Below are positions 30,274 through 39,206 of a DNA stretch of 64,000 bases, one piece after another. The notes under the pieces were generated by a model, which saw only the letters and a list, made by a program, of their open reading frames with translations, was not told the origin of the DNA and searched no databases. The DNA is from Rhodomicrobium vannielii ATCC 17100 (lineage in GTDB: Bacteria > Pseudomonadota > Alphaproteobacteria > Rhizobiales > Rhodomicrobiaceae): the NCBI RefSeq assembly GCF_000166055.1, contig NC_014664.1, positions 1,513,927 through 1,577,926 on the forward strand, written 5' to 3'. Position numbers and translations under genes: made by a program. Positions within the stretch are counted from its first letter, which is position 1. Each line of letters opens with the position of its first letter.

Positions 30274-31302
30274 GTGCAGTTCCGTGACCTGCGGCCGGAA
30301 ACGCGGCTTCGCGCAGATTTCCGCCCGCAACCGGATGTAAAAGAGATGGGCCACGAAAACCTTGGCGATGCACTGCCATATAGAGTTTCGGCGGAAGAGA
30401 TGCCTTCGCCGACGCCGCTTGCCGACTACTTCGCCGCAAACGAGCCATCCCTTCGAGCGGCGCTCTACAAGCACGGCGCGATCCTGTTCCGCGGGTTCGA
30501 TATCGTCGATGGGGCTGCGTTCGGAGCCGCCGCCACCGGTATGGCTGGGCCTCTCCTGGATTACCGGGGCGGCGTCGCGCGGCGGCGGCAACTTGGCCAC
30601 GGCGTTTACAACTCCACGGAGATGCCCGCCGACCGGACGCTCGCGGCCCACAATGAGAAATCCTACTCCGCTTCACACCCTGATCTGGTGCTTTTTTGCA
30701 GCGTGACGGTGGCAGCCACGGGCGGGGCTACGCCTCTCGCGGATGGCAGGCGCGTCTGGCAAAGACTGAGCACGCGCCTCAAGGAGGCACTCCGAACGCG
30801 GCGGATCACATACATCCAGAACCTGCACGGGGGCGTTGGGGCCGGAAAGTCGTGGATGGCGGCTTACGAGACGGAGGATCGCGCAGAGGTGGAAGCGTTG
30901 CTGACCTCTATCGGCGCGCGCTTCCGCTGGAAGCCGGACGGCTCGCTGCATGTCGAGGAGACGGTCAGCCCGATCAAGGTGCATCCCGTGACGGGGGCCG
31001 AGGCTTTGTTCTGCCCGGCCGACACATGGTATCGCAGCACGAGCGATTTCGGCAGCGGACGAACGGGCGCGGATCGCGGGGCGGAGGAGTTCCCTCAATA
31101 TTGCCGGTTCGAAGACGGGGAAGAAATCGAGCCCTGGATGGTCGACGAAATCAGGTCCGCGATTTTGGCCGAGCTTCGCGAGTTTGCGTGGCGTCGCGGC
31201 GATGTGTTGCTCGTCGATAATCGCATCGCGCTTCACGGGCGTGCTTCGTTCACCGGCGAGCGGCTGGTGCTCGTCGCCATAGCAATGGATGAACCGCGCT
31301 GA
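30274..31302 (+). CDS. TauD/TfdA-like Fe(II)/2-oxoglutarate dioxygenase (SyrP-like)
   Basis: 342 residues from the GTG at 30274; an ATG at 30346 is an alternative start. The jelly-roll fold is marked by LRAALYKHGAILFRGFD near residue 65. The first iron ligands are in AAHNEKSYS (His-x-Glu in place of the common His-x-Asp). The distal His is in LLVDNRIALHGRASF, with Arg at its end for 2-oxoglutarate. The HNE version is typical of SyrP-type hydroxylases used in siderophore and non-ribosomal peptide pathways. The iron(III) ABC operon downstream is oriented the same way. Substrate unknown. Confidence 0.85.
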   Translation: MQFRDLRPETRLRADFRPQPDVKEMGHENLGDALPYRVSAEEMPSPTPLADYFAANEPSLRAALYKHGAILFRGFDIVDGAAFGAAATGMAGPLLDYRGGVARRRQLGHGVYNSTEMPADRTLAAHNEKSYSASHPDLVLFCSVTVAATGGATPLADGRRVWQRLSTRLKEALRTRRITYIQNLHGGVGAGKSWMAAYETEDRAEVEALLTSIGARFRWKPDGSLHVEETVSPIKVHPVTGAEALFCPADTWYRSTSDFGSGRTGADRGAEEFPQYCRFEDGEEIEPWMVDEIRSAILAELREFAWRRGDVLLVDNRIALHGRASFTGERLVLVAIAMDEPR

Positions 31303-31561
31303 TCGCAGCGCCGAGGTCGGTATCACGGGATAAGCCGGGAGCAATGTCCGGTCTTGGCCACACAAACGCGACAAAAACGCCACGCTCACGCCCGATTTAC
31401 CACAAAGCCTCACGACGCGGCTCGCGTGTTTCATGACGATGCGCGGCGAAGTATATCTTGAATGCAATCTCTCCATTGAAGTCACCATGAGTAGTTTATA
31501 ATTATTCTATTTCTATATTATTCTTGAGTTATAAAGGCTTGCCCCTCATCTCCGTTTGTCT

Positions 31562-31580
31562 TAAATGCAAGATGCATTTA
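31562..31580. promoter_or_regulatory. Inverted repeat before the iron ABC operon
   Basis: TAAATGCA-AGA-TGCATTTA, a perfect 8-bp inverted repeat with a 3-nt spacer, 24 nt upstream of the fbpA-type ATG. The surrounding 302-nt intergenic stretch (31303-31604) is AT-rich near its end and holds no gene. An iron-responsive repressor (Fur, Irr or RirA type) is a reasonable owner, but the sequence is not a textbook match to any. Confidence 0.5.
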
Positions 31581-31604
31581 GAGGTAATGACACGGGAAGC
31601 CACC

Positions 31605-32600
31605 ATGAGAAAAACTATTTTTGCCGGCGCGCTTTCAATCGCAACGATTATTTCGGCAATCGCGGCGCAAGCGCAGGAATTGACCGTTTATTCCGGTCGC
31701 GGCGAAAGCTTCGCTGGCCCGATCTTCAAGATCTTCGAGGAGCAGACGGGGATCAAGATCAAGGCGCGTTACGGTTCCACGGCCGAATTGTCCGCACTTC
31801 TGAAGGAAGAAGGTGCGAAATCGCCCGCCGACGTGTTCCTTGCGCAGGACGCTGGCGCGCTGATCGAAAACCGCCCGCTTTTCGCCGATGCGCCGAAGGC
31901 TCTCTCCGAAACCGTGCTGCCTCAGTTCCGAAGCAACGATTCGAAGTGGCTTGCCACTTCTGGCCGCGCGCGCACGCTCGCCTACTCGAAGGAGCGCGTC
32001 AAAGGCGACCAACTTCCGAAATCCGCGTTCGACCTGACAAAACCGGAGTGGAAGGGCAAGGTCGGCTATTCGCCAAAGAACGCAAGCTTTCAGGCGTTCC
32101 TGACGGCGCTACGCGTTCAGGAAGGCGAGGAAAAGGCCAAGGCGTTCGTCAAAGGGCTCGTCGATAATGGCGCGAAGACCTACGCGAACAACGTCGCCAT
32201 CGTGCAGGCCATAGCCGACGGCGAAATCGATGCCGGCCTCGTCAACTCCTATTACCTGACGCGCTTCGTCGCCCGCGATGCCAAGGTGCCGGTCGCGCAG
32301 ACCTTCTTCGAGAAGGGCGATATCGGCAATCTGTTGTTCGTGTCGGGCGCAGGAATCGTCGAGACCAGCAAGAACAAGGCGGACGCGGCGAAGCTGCTGG
32401 ACTTTTTCCTTAGCCCCGCCGTGCAGCAGCACTTCGCAAGCGCCATCGGCGAATATCCGGTCATCAAGGGCGTTATCCCGAACCCGACGCTGACCGGCCC
32501 CCTCGCGACGCCGACCGACTACGCGCCCAAGGTTCCGCTCGAAAAGCTCGGCGACGTCAGCGCGACCAAGAAGCTCCTGACCGAGCTTGGCCTCCTGTAA
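31605..32600 (+). CDS. fbpA: Iron(III) ABC transporter, periplasmic binding protein
   Basis: 331 residues from the ATG at 31605, which opens a clean signal peptide (MRKTIFAGALSIATIISAIA) ending at AQA-QELTVYSGR. The frame is open a further 27 codons without export features. The family entry VYSGRGESFAGPIFKIFEEQTGIKI-type start, the YAN segment (GAKTYANNVAIVQ) and the paired tyrosines in GLVNSYYLTRF, which bind ferric iron, are all present. It captures Fe3+ in the periplasm. First gene of a three-gene operon with permease and ATPase. Confidence 0.92.
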   Translation: MRKTIFAGALSIATIISAIAAQAQELTVYSGRGESFAGPIFKIFEEQTGIKIKARYGSTAELSALLKEEGAKSPADVFLAQDAGALIENRPLFADAPKALSETVLPQFRSNDSKWLATSGRARTLAYSKERVKGDQLPKSAFDLTKPEWKGKVGYSPKNASFQAFLTALRVQEGEEKAKAFVKGLVDNGAKTYANNVAIVQAIADGEIDAGLVNSYYLTRFVARDAKVPVAQTFFEKGDIGNLLFVSGAGIVETSKNKADAAKLLDFFLSPAVQQHFASAIGEYPVIKGVIPNPTLTGPLATPTDYAPKVPLEKLGDVSATKKLLTELGLL

Positions 32601-32658
32601 CGATGAAGCTTCGGACCGAAACGGCAGGCGGGATGCGCAGCCCCCGCGCACAGGCGAG

Positions 32659-34287
32659 ATGACAGCCCAACCGCAAGCCACCGCCGAGCGTCCGGCACCA
32701 TGGATCGAGGTTTTCGGCCGTCGCCGCGCGACCGGGCGAAAACCGCCGCTGTTCCTCATGCTGCCCGCCATCGTTGCGGGCGGCATGATGCTCATCCCGC
32801 TCGTCTATCTCGTCGTTCGGGCCAGCGCCACGGAGCGCTCCGAACTCGCCGCCATCGTGCTGCGTCCGTTCACGTTGGAAGTCACGCTCAACACGCTGGC
32901 GCTCGTCGGCTCGGTGCTCGCGCTTGCGACGGCGATTGCATTGCCGCTCGCGCTCATCGTCACGCGCACGGACGTTCCGGCGAAACGCGCGATCACAATC
33001 CTCGCCACGCTGCCGCTTGCCATTCCCGGCTATGTGATGGCCTACGCATTGATCGGGCTTTCCGGCTATTACGGGCCTCTCAACGCGTTCTTCGGCCTGC
33101 GCCTTCCGCGCCCGGAAGGGCTGTTCGGCGCGGCGCTGGCGCTCTCGCTCTACACCTTCCCTTACGTCTTCCTCAACGTGCGCGCGGCGCTCCTCGGCCT
33201 CGATCCGGCGCTGGAGGAAAGCGCGCGCAGCCTCGGCCGCTCGCCGCGTGCCGCCTTCCTGTCGGTGACGCTTCCGCACCTGCGCCCTGCCCTGCTGTCG
33301 GCCTGGCTCGTTGTCGCGCTCTATACGCTTGGCGATTACGGCGCGATTGCCCTTATGCGCTACGATGTGCTCTCGTCCGCGATCTTCAGCCAATACGCCA
33401 ATGCCTTCGAGGTGAACTACGCAGCGTGGCTCGCGCTGATGCTGCTCGCGATTGCGGCGGCCTTTCTCGTGCTCGAAGGTGCGTTGAACCGCGGGCGGCG
33501 TCTGGCGCGGACGGGCACAGGAACGCGCCGGAGCGTTCCCGTCGTGAGGCTCGGGCGATGGCGCTGGCCGGCGCTCGGGTTTGCCGCGCTCGTTCACCTC
33601 GCGTCGCTCGGCGTGCCCGCGCTCGTCATCGCCTTCTGGCTTTCGCGTGCTCCCGCCGATGTGGATTGGGCCAAGGTGCCGGCCACGGTGCTGGGCACAC
33701 TTTCGGTCGCGCTGCCCGCCGCAGCGCTCGCCGTCGCCATCGCGGTGCCGGTGGCGCTGGTCGCAACCCGCTGGCCGTCGCGGCTGACCTACGGCATCGA
33801 GCGCATGACGTATTTCGGCTATGCCGTGCCCGCGCTCCCCTTTGCGCTCGCAACCGTGTTCTTCACGCTCGCGGTCGTGCCCGCCCTCTACCAGACGCTT
33901 GCGATCCTCGTCATCGCGCTGGCGCTGCACTCGGCGGCGCTGGCCGTCGGTCCCGTCCGCGTACGCCTCCTGCAGATCGGCCCACGCGTCGAGGAAAGCG
34001 CGCGTTCGTTCGGCTATTCCGCGCCAGCCGCCTTCCGCTCCGTGACGCTTCCGGCGCTCTCGCGAAGTGTGCTGGCCGGCGCGATCTTCGTTTTCATAAT
34101 GGTCGCGAAAGAACTGCCGATAACGCTTATTCTCGCGCCCTCCGGCTTCACCACCATGGCGATGAACGTCTTCAGCCGCACGCATGAGGGCATGCTCTAC
34201 GAAGCCGCGCCCTATGCCGCGCTCATGATCGCCTTTTCGGCGATATCCGTCGCGCTGATGCTCCGTTCCGAAAGGGATCGCCCGTGA
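32659..34287 (+). CDS. fbpB: Iron(III) ABC transporter permease
   Basis: 542 residues from the ATG at 32659. The length reflects two fused permease halves. Each half has about six hydrophobic segments and an EAA loop that contacts the ATPase: ALEESARSLGRSPRAAFLSVTLP in the first (about residue 185), then EESARSFGYSAPAAFRSVTLP in the second (about residue 440). This tandem form is usual for FbpB/SfuB. The gap to the binding-protein gene is 58 nt. The last bases overlap the ATPase GTG start by four nt, so translation is coupled. Confidence 0.92.
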   Translation: MTAQPQATAERPAPWIEVFGRRRATGRKPPLFLMLPAIVAGGMMLIPLVYLVVRASATERSELAAIVLRPFTLEVTLNTLALVGSVLALATAIALPLALIVTRTDVPAKRAITILATLPLAIPGYVMAYALIGLSGYYGPLNAFFGLRLPRPEGLFGAALALSLYTFPYVFLNVRAALLGLDPALEESARSLGRSPRAAFLSVTLPHLRPALLSAWLVVALYTLGDYGAIALMRYDVLSSAIFSQYANAFEVNYAAWLALMLLAIAAAFLVLEGALNRGRRLARTGTGTRRSVPVVRLGRWRWPALGFAALVHLASLGVPALVIAFWLSRAPADVDWAKVPATVLGTLSVALPAAALAVAIAVPVALVATRWPSRLTYGIERMTYFGYAVPALPFALATVFFTLAVVPALYQTLAILVIALALHSAALAVGPVRVRLLQIGPRVEESARSFGYSAPAAFRSVTLPALSRSVLAGAIFVFIMVAKELPITLILAPSGFTTMAMNVFSRTHEGMLYEAAPYAALMIAFSAISVALMLRSERDRP

Positions 34288-35318
34288 CCGACCTCACGAA
34301 AACCGCCGCGCCCTTCCTGCGCATCAATGGCGTTTCGAAGCGCTTCGGCGATGTGGCCGCGCTTCGCGACGTCTCGCTCGATCTTCGCGAAGGCGAGATC
34401 CATGCGCTGATCGGCCCTTCGGGCTGCGGAAAATCCACGCTTCTTCGCATCGCGGCCGGTTTTGAGGCAGCGGACGAAGGCGCCGTTCATCTTGGCCAGC
34501 GCCGCATAGACACGCTCAAGCCCGAGGCGCGCGGGATCGGCATCGTCTTTCAGGACTACGCGCTGTTTCCGCATCTGACGGTGGCGCAAAACGTGGCGTT
34601 CGCGCTGAAATACGCGGACGACGCCCGCCGGGCGGACGGGACAGCGCCGCTTCTGCGCATGGTCCGCCTCGACGGGCTCGAAAGTCGCTACCCGGACGAA
34701 TTGTCGGGCGGGCAGCAGCAGCGCTGCGCACTGGCGCGGACGTTTGCCGCGGGTCCGCGCGCCATCCTGCTGGACGAGCCATTTTCCAATCTCGACGCAT
34801 CCTTGCGCGAGACGACCCGGCGCGAGATCCGAGACATCTTGAAGGCGAGCGGTCTCGGCATCCTGTTCGTCACCCACGATCGCGAGGAGGCGTTGTCTTT
34901 CGCCGACCGCATAAGCGTGCTGCGGGATGGCCGCGTCGAGCAGACGGGCCTGCCGAAGGACTTGTATTTCCGCCCGGCGAATGCCTTCGTCGCGGGGTTT
35001 CTCGGCTCGACCAACTTCCTCGACGGCATTGCGGACGGGCGGAGTGCCGAAACGCCGCTCGGGCGCGTGACCCTCGACCGCCCCGCTAGCGGACCCGTTC
35101 TGCTGTCGCTGCGTCCCGAAGCGATCGGCATCGCGCCCGAGGGCGGCGGCGTGCCCGCCATCGTCGCGAGCCTCGTGTTCAAGGGGCACGACGCCTCGGC
35201 TTTCGTGCGGGTGGGCGAGACGACGTTCGAGGTGCTGATGCCAGCATCGCTCGACGTCCAGCCGGGGCAATGCGTGAGCGTCGCGGCGCGCGCGTCCGCC
35301 GTGGTGCTGAAGGAATGA
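34284..35318 (+). CDS. fbpC: Iron(III) ABC transporter ATP-binding protein
   Basis: 344 residues from a GTG at 34284 that overlaps the permease stop (GTGA). Motifs are Walker A GPSGCGKST, Q-loop VFQDYALFPH, signature LSGGQQQR, Walker B AILLDEPF and H-loop VTHD. A TOBE domain occupies the C-terminal ~90 residues (LSLRPEAIGIAPEG). It powers ferric-iron import with the binding protein and permease upstream. Closest families are FbpC/PotA-like. The operon order A-B-C is canonical. Confidence 0.93.
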   Translation: MTDLTKTAAPFLRINGVSKRFGDVAALRDVSLDLREGEIHALIGPSGCGKSTLLRIAAGFEAADEGAVHLGQRRIDTLKPEARGIGIVFQDYALFPHLTVAQNVAFALKYADDARRADGTAPLLRMVRLDGLESRYPDELSGGQQQRCALARTFAAGPRAILLDEPFSNLDASLRETTRREIRDILKASGLGILFVTHDREEALSFADRISVLRDGRVEQTGLPKDLYFRPANAFVAGFLGSTNFLDGIADGRSAETPLGRVTLDRPASGPVLLSLRPEAIGIAPEGGGVPAIVASLVFKGHDASAFVRVGETTFEVLMPASLDVQPGQCVSVAARASAVVLKE

Positions 35319-35747
35319 GAAGGAAACCGAGGTTAGTCGCGCGCGCTCCGGGTGGCCTTTGGAGCATGCGGCGCTTCGTGCCGCCTCCATGATTACTCGG
35401 CGACCTATTTCGGATTTTGGCGCCCTGGATCGGTCGTACGGCCCGAGTGTAATACCAGCGTCCGAGGTTGGGTTGATGATCTGGTCGTTTCCGGCGACGA
35501 TCCCCCAACTTGGCTTTGTTCTCCGGGCGGCTTCGGGGAAACCGGCTGTTGATCGCTCTGGCGGGGTCGCTAGCGTTTGGTAATCACGCAGCCTCATAAG
35601 ATCGAGACGCTGGCGAACGCAATCGGGAGTTTCGACAGTGGAGAGACATACGCCTGTGATATATTTCTAAGTAATATCTATCGCACTTATGGCCCCTAGC
35701 CGAAGCCCTCTTGACCTTTTGTCGAACCGCGCTCTAATGAGGCTGCG
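35319..35747. other. Gene-free stretch before the tRNA
   Basis: About 430 nt with no convincing gene. Short open frames on the plus strand have no RBS or recognisable product. An imperfect hairpin (GGAG...GCGGC, loop, GCCGC...CTCC, 35361-35388) follows the iron operon and could end its transcription. The last ~100 nt turn AT-rich and should hold the tRNA promoter. Confidence 0.5.
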
Positions 35748-35824
35748 GTCCTCGTAGCTCAGCAGGATAGAGCACCAGATTCCTAATCTGGGGGTCACAG
35801 GTTCGAATCCTGTCGGGGACGCCA
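35748..35824 (+). tRNA. tRNA-Arg (anticodon CCT)
   Basis: A 77-nt cloverleaf. The acceptor stem GTCCTCG pairs with CGGGGAC (one T-G pair). A D-arm with AGCTC...GAGC follows, then an anticodon stem CCAGA/TCTGG with loop TTCCTAA (anticodon CCT) and a T-arm with GTTCGAAT. The encoded CCA end is at 35822-35824. It reads AGG codons. Everything after it differs in gene content from the chromosomal side, so its 3' end is the probable attachment site of an integrated element. tRNA-Arg(CCT) is a common target for tyrosine integrases. Confidence 0.97.
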
Positions 35825-35967
35825 TAAAATCAAGGGTTTAGGCTCCAAGCTCTCCCTCTTCAAAGTTACAACCTACCACCGGCCTACCAAAATAAAGCGG
35901 TATCTCTGCCGGAGACGCATGACTTGTGATGCGAAAGTCGCTCGGCGATGCGGTGATTACTGCTCAC

Positions 35968-36042
35968 ATTCTCCGCAATGCATGCGGAGAATGACTTGCC
36001 TTTGCGGAGAATAGGCGCTCTTATGTCCGCATAAAGTGCGGA
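35968..36042. promoter_or_regulatory. Cluster of TGCGGAGA palindromes before the Fic gene
   Basis: Three sites share one motif. Arms ATTCTCCGCA (35968-35977) and TGCGGAGAAT (35983-35992) are separated by ATGCA. A lone TGCGGAGAAT lies at 36003-36012. TCCGCA (36026-36031) pairs with TGCGGA (36037-36042), ending 6 nt before the ATG. The last site would also cover the RBS region. The Fic protein has a C-terminal winged helix, which makes autorepression through these sites plausible. Confidence 0.7.
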
Positions 36043-36048
36043 GATTAG

Positions 36049-37167
36049 ATGACCTACATCCACGAGCGCAAAGATTGGCCGAACCTGACATGGGATGCGG
36101 GGAGGCTGGCTGCGCCGTTGGCACATGTGCGCCATCGACAGGGGCGGCTGATCGGCCGCATGGAAGGACTGGGCTTCCCGCTGCGCGCAGAAGCGTTTCT
36201 CCAGACGCTCACCCAGGATGTGCTCAAGTCGAGTGAAATCGAGGGTGAGAATCTCGACAAGGAGCAGGTGCGCTCATCCATTGCGCGTCGGCTCGGCATG
36301 GACATCGGCGGCCTGGTTGCTGCGGATCGCCATGTGGAAGGCGTGGTCGAGATGATGCTTGATGCCACCCAGAACTACGCCGAGCCCTTGACCGAAGATC
36401 GTCTGTTCGCCTGGCATGCGGCCCTGTTTCCGACCGGACGCAGCGGCATGACCAAAATTGTCGTCGGCGGCTGGCGCACCAACCATGCAGGGCCGATGCG
36501 CGTCGTGTCCGGGCCGATCGGCAAGGAGAACGTGCATTTCGAGGCGCCCGAGGCATCGCGTCTGCCGCAGGAAATGGCGGACTTTCTGGGATGGCTTGAG
36601 GGACCTCATCAGATCGACCCGGTTCTGGTGGCGGGGCTCGCGCATTTGCGGTTCGTCACCATTCACCCGTTCGAAGACGGCAACGGCCGCATCGCGCGCG
36701 CGATCGCCGATATGGCGCTGGCGCGCTCGGAACAAAGCGCGCAGCGGTTTTACAGCATGTCCGCGCAGATCCGGCTGGAACGCAATGCCTATTACGACAT
36801 CCTGGAACACACCCAGAAGGGCGATCTGGATGTGACGCCCTGGCTCGGATGGTTCCTGGGCTGCCTTGACCGGGCGTTCAACGGTGCAGAAGCGACACTG
36901 GCCATCGTCTTGCGGAAGGCACGCTTCTGGGAGGCACAGGGCGGCCGGGCCTTGAACCCGCGTCAACAGGCCATGCTCAATCGCCTGTTCGATGGCTTTG
37001 AGGGCAAGCTCACATCCTCGAAATGGGCAAGGATCTGCAAATGTTCGCCGGATACCGCGCTTCGGGATATCGCCGAGTTGGTTAAGGATGGGGTTCTCGT
37101 GAAGGAAGCTGGTGGCGGCCGCAGCACCAGCTATGCTCTGGCTCCGGAATGGGGGGAAGAAGCATAA
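36049..37167 (+). CDS. Fic-domain AMPylase with C-terminal winged helix
   Basis: 372 residues. The N-terminal DUF4172-like segment contains the inhibitory motif SSEIEG (residues 61-66, pattern S-x-x-x-E-G), whose Glu blocks ATP until relieved. The Fic core has HPFEDGNGRIAR with catalytic His206. The flap-like part is near FPTGRSGMTKIVVGGWR. Residues ~310-365 form a winged helix (SKWARICKCSPDTALRDIAELVKDG). Fic proteins transfer AMP to hydroxyl groups of target proteins. The fused DNA-binding domain and the promoter palindromes suggest self-regulation. It is followed by the AIPR gene after 93 nt. Confidence 0.9.
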   Translation: MTYIHERKDWPNLTWDAGRLAAPLAHVRHRQGRLIGRMEGLGFPLRAEAFLQTLTQDVLKSSEIEGENLDKEQVRSSIARRLGMDIGGLVAADRHVEGVVEMMLDATQNYAEPLTEDRLFAWHAALFPTGRSGMTKIVVGGWRTNHAGPMRVVSGPIGKENVHFEAPEASRLPQEMADFLGWLEGPHQIDPVLVAGLAHLRFVTIHPFEDGNGRIARAIADMALARSEQSAQRFYSMSAQIRLERNAYYDILEHTQKGDLDVTPWLGWFLGCLDRAFNGAEATLAIVLRKARFWEAQGGRALNPRQQAMLNRLFDGFEGKLTSSKWARICKCSPDTALRDIAELVKDGVLVKEAGGGRSTSYALAPEWGEEA

Positions 37168-37260
37168 CCAAACCGCGCCTGCTGGGGCATAGGTCTCCCC
37201 ATTTATTATTTACAACTTAACTAAATAGCTCTAATGGTGTTTTATTCTTAAGGGGGAAGC

Positions 37261-39180
37261 ATGACTGACATTGTTAGCTTTGAGGACTTTAAGGAAAGTT
37301 GGCTCGAATCCGTTACTGTCGATAACCCGACCACGGTGCAGCTCGGACAGAGGTTTGCGCAGAAGATTGTCAGCCAGTGGCTAGACACTGACGATGAGTC
37401 TTTAGATATCACTTACTGCGATGGCTCTGGTGACGGCGGTATCGATATAGCGGTTTTAGAGCGCAATAGCCCCGCTATTGCCGATGAAGATCAGGAAGGA
37501 GATACTTGGTACATCATTCAGAGTAAGTATGGTTCTGCTTTTGCAGGGACAGAAACATTGCTTCTGGAGGGCCAAAAAGTTATCGAGACGCTTTCTGGAC
37601 AGAGAAATAACCTGTCATCACTTGCCAGTGGGTTACTTGAGAAATTAATCAACTTTCGCGCCAAGGCAACAGAACACGATCATATCCGCCTTGTTTACGC
37701 TACTGTGGATCCACTTACGCCGAAGCAGCAAGATGCGCTTGAGTATGTTCGCGTCATGGGGCGTGCTAGGCTGGGGCAACTTTTCGATGTCTCGGCTATC
37801 TCAATCGCCTCCATCCATGATGCACAAGCGGAAGAAGCTCAGCTCGCCACACGTCGACATCTCACGTTTCCGCTCAATGGGCATTTGACACCAGCAGGAA
37901 CGGACCTATTGGTTGGATCGGTCTCATTGCCAGACCTATACACTTTCCTAAAAGCATATCAAAAGCGGACAGGATCGCTTGATCAGCTCTACGAGAAAAA
38001 TGTTCGTCGGTTTCTTGGAGGGCGAGTAAAAGTCAATAAAGGGATGCAGGGAACCCTGCGCGAGGCGCCAGAAAAGTTCGGACTTTACAACAACGGAATC
38101 ACCATAACTGTATCAGATTTCTATCCATCCGGTTCTGGGGTTTATGAGTTGGTGGAGCCGTACGTGGTGAATGGATGCCAGACGACGCGTTCGATTTGGG
38201 AAGTGCTTTCCAGCAAGTTGGATACTGGCGGCAGCGGAAAAAACATCAAGCTCGACGAATGGCGAGAACGTGCCGAAAAGGGATGTGTTGTTGCAAAAAT
38301 CGCCAAGGTTGGTAGCGACGGAGAGGCGTTGCTTCAGGATATTACCCGTTACACAAACAGCCAAAACGCTGTCCGGGAAAAAGATTTTGTTGCAATAAAT
38401 CAAGGATTTAAAACTTGGCACAAGGAGCTTGCTTCAGAGCAATACAAGCTTTTCCTTGAGATACAGCGCGGCGGTTGGGATTCGCAGCGCGCATTCCAAA
38501 AACAAAATCCAACAAGTCGGCAGTTTACGCGTTTTGCAAGCGCCCTTGACCTTACAAAAGTATATGGAGCTGGCTGGCTCGCCGAGCCTGGCCTTGCTTT
38601 CGGAAAAAATCCCCCGTTTCTCCCAAGTGGAAGCGTGTTCAATAAAATGATCGCGGAGCGTCCAAGTGGTCCCCAGTTTGGATCTCGCGAGCTTTATGCT
38701 GCCTATCTTTTACTAGAGTCTGGCCGGAAGATGGGATTTGGGCGTGGCGGCATTACGTCAAGGCGCCAAACCAAATTCTTATACTATTTCGTCCTGATCA
38801 ACTTGCTGCGCGATGTGTTACAGAAAGAGCAATTATCTTCCACCTTGGTGGATATCACCGAGGCGGTGATAAAATTGTTGGAAAAACAGAATGACGCGGG
38901 TACCTCTCTGGAAGAGATCGCTGCGGCGCTTATCGACAGTTACATGACCGAGAGTGATGAAAATAGCGTTTTCCACGAGGAAAAGTTTCGTGACGGTAAC
39001 GGCTTCAATTTCGATCTGAACGGATTTTTGAAGTGGGAACAGCTTGGAAGAAGCTTGGAGCAGACAGCCTGCTTGCAGGCGCAACTATTCTTTCAAAAGC
39101 AATTCATGGGTATGAGCCATTCTGGTGGCCGTACGGTAAGGAAGACGTTATCGGACTATCTCAAAGCAAATAATGCTTAA
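37261..39180 (+). CDS. AIPR-family phage-resistance protein with nuclease-like N-terminus
   Basis: 639 residues, low GC compared with the neighbours. The AIPR domain (about 230-560) is recognised by KFGLYNNGITITVSDFYPSG-type sequence and VVNGCQTTRSIW, and by QDITRYTNSQNAVREKDF. Residues 45-95 look like a PD-(D/E)XK core: GSGDGGIDIAVLE then WYIIQSKYG, with D-x-D and Q-x-K spacing as in Mrr-type nucleases. AIPR proteins were named for abortive infection against phage. A nuclease that acts on infection is the inferred mechanism. A GGGGGAAGC stretch just before the ATG serves as RBS. It is probably a defence gene on its own, with the Fic gene upstream. Confidence 0.85.
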   Translation: MTDIVSFEDFKESWLESVTVDNPTTVQLGQRFAQKIVSQWLDTDDESLDITYCDGSGDGGIDIAVLERNSPAIADEDQEGDTWYIIQSKYGSAFAGTETLLLEGQKVIETLSGQRNNLSSLASGLLEKLINFRAKATEHDHIRLVYATVDPLTPKQQDALEYVRVMGRARLGQLFDVSAISIASIHDAQAEEAQLATRRHLTFPLNGHLTPAGTDLLVGSVSLPDLYTFLKAYQKRTGSLDQLYEKNVRRFLGGRVKVNKGMQGTLREAPEKFGLYNNGITITVSDFYPSGSGVYELVEPYVVNGCQTTRSIWEVLSSKLDTGGSGKNIKLDEWRERAEKGCVVAKIAKVGSDGEALLQDITRYTNSQNAVREKDFVAINQGFKTWHKELASEQYKLFLEIQRGGWDSQRAFQKQNPTSRQFTRFASALDLTKVYGAGWLAEPGLAFGKNPPFLPSGSVFNKMIAERPSGPQFGSRELYAAYLLLESGRKMGFGRGGITSRRQTKFLYYFVLINLLRDVLQKEQLSSTLVDITEAVIKLLEKQNDAGTSLEEIAAALIDSYMTESDENSVFHEEKFRDGNGFNFDLNGFLKWEQLGRSLEQTACLQAQLFFQKQFMGMSHSGGRTVRKTLSDYLKANNA

Positions 39181-39206
39181 GGCGAAAGCCACGAAGAAAC
39201 ACAGGA

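Noticed and set aside
35352-35583. Two short plus-strand open frames between the iron operon and the tRNA
   Set aside because: No RBS, no homology-like motifs and overlapping frames; treated as non-coding.
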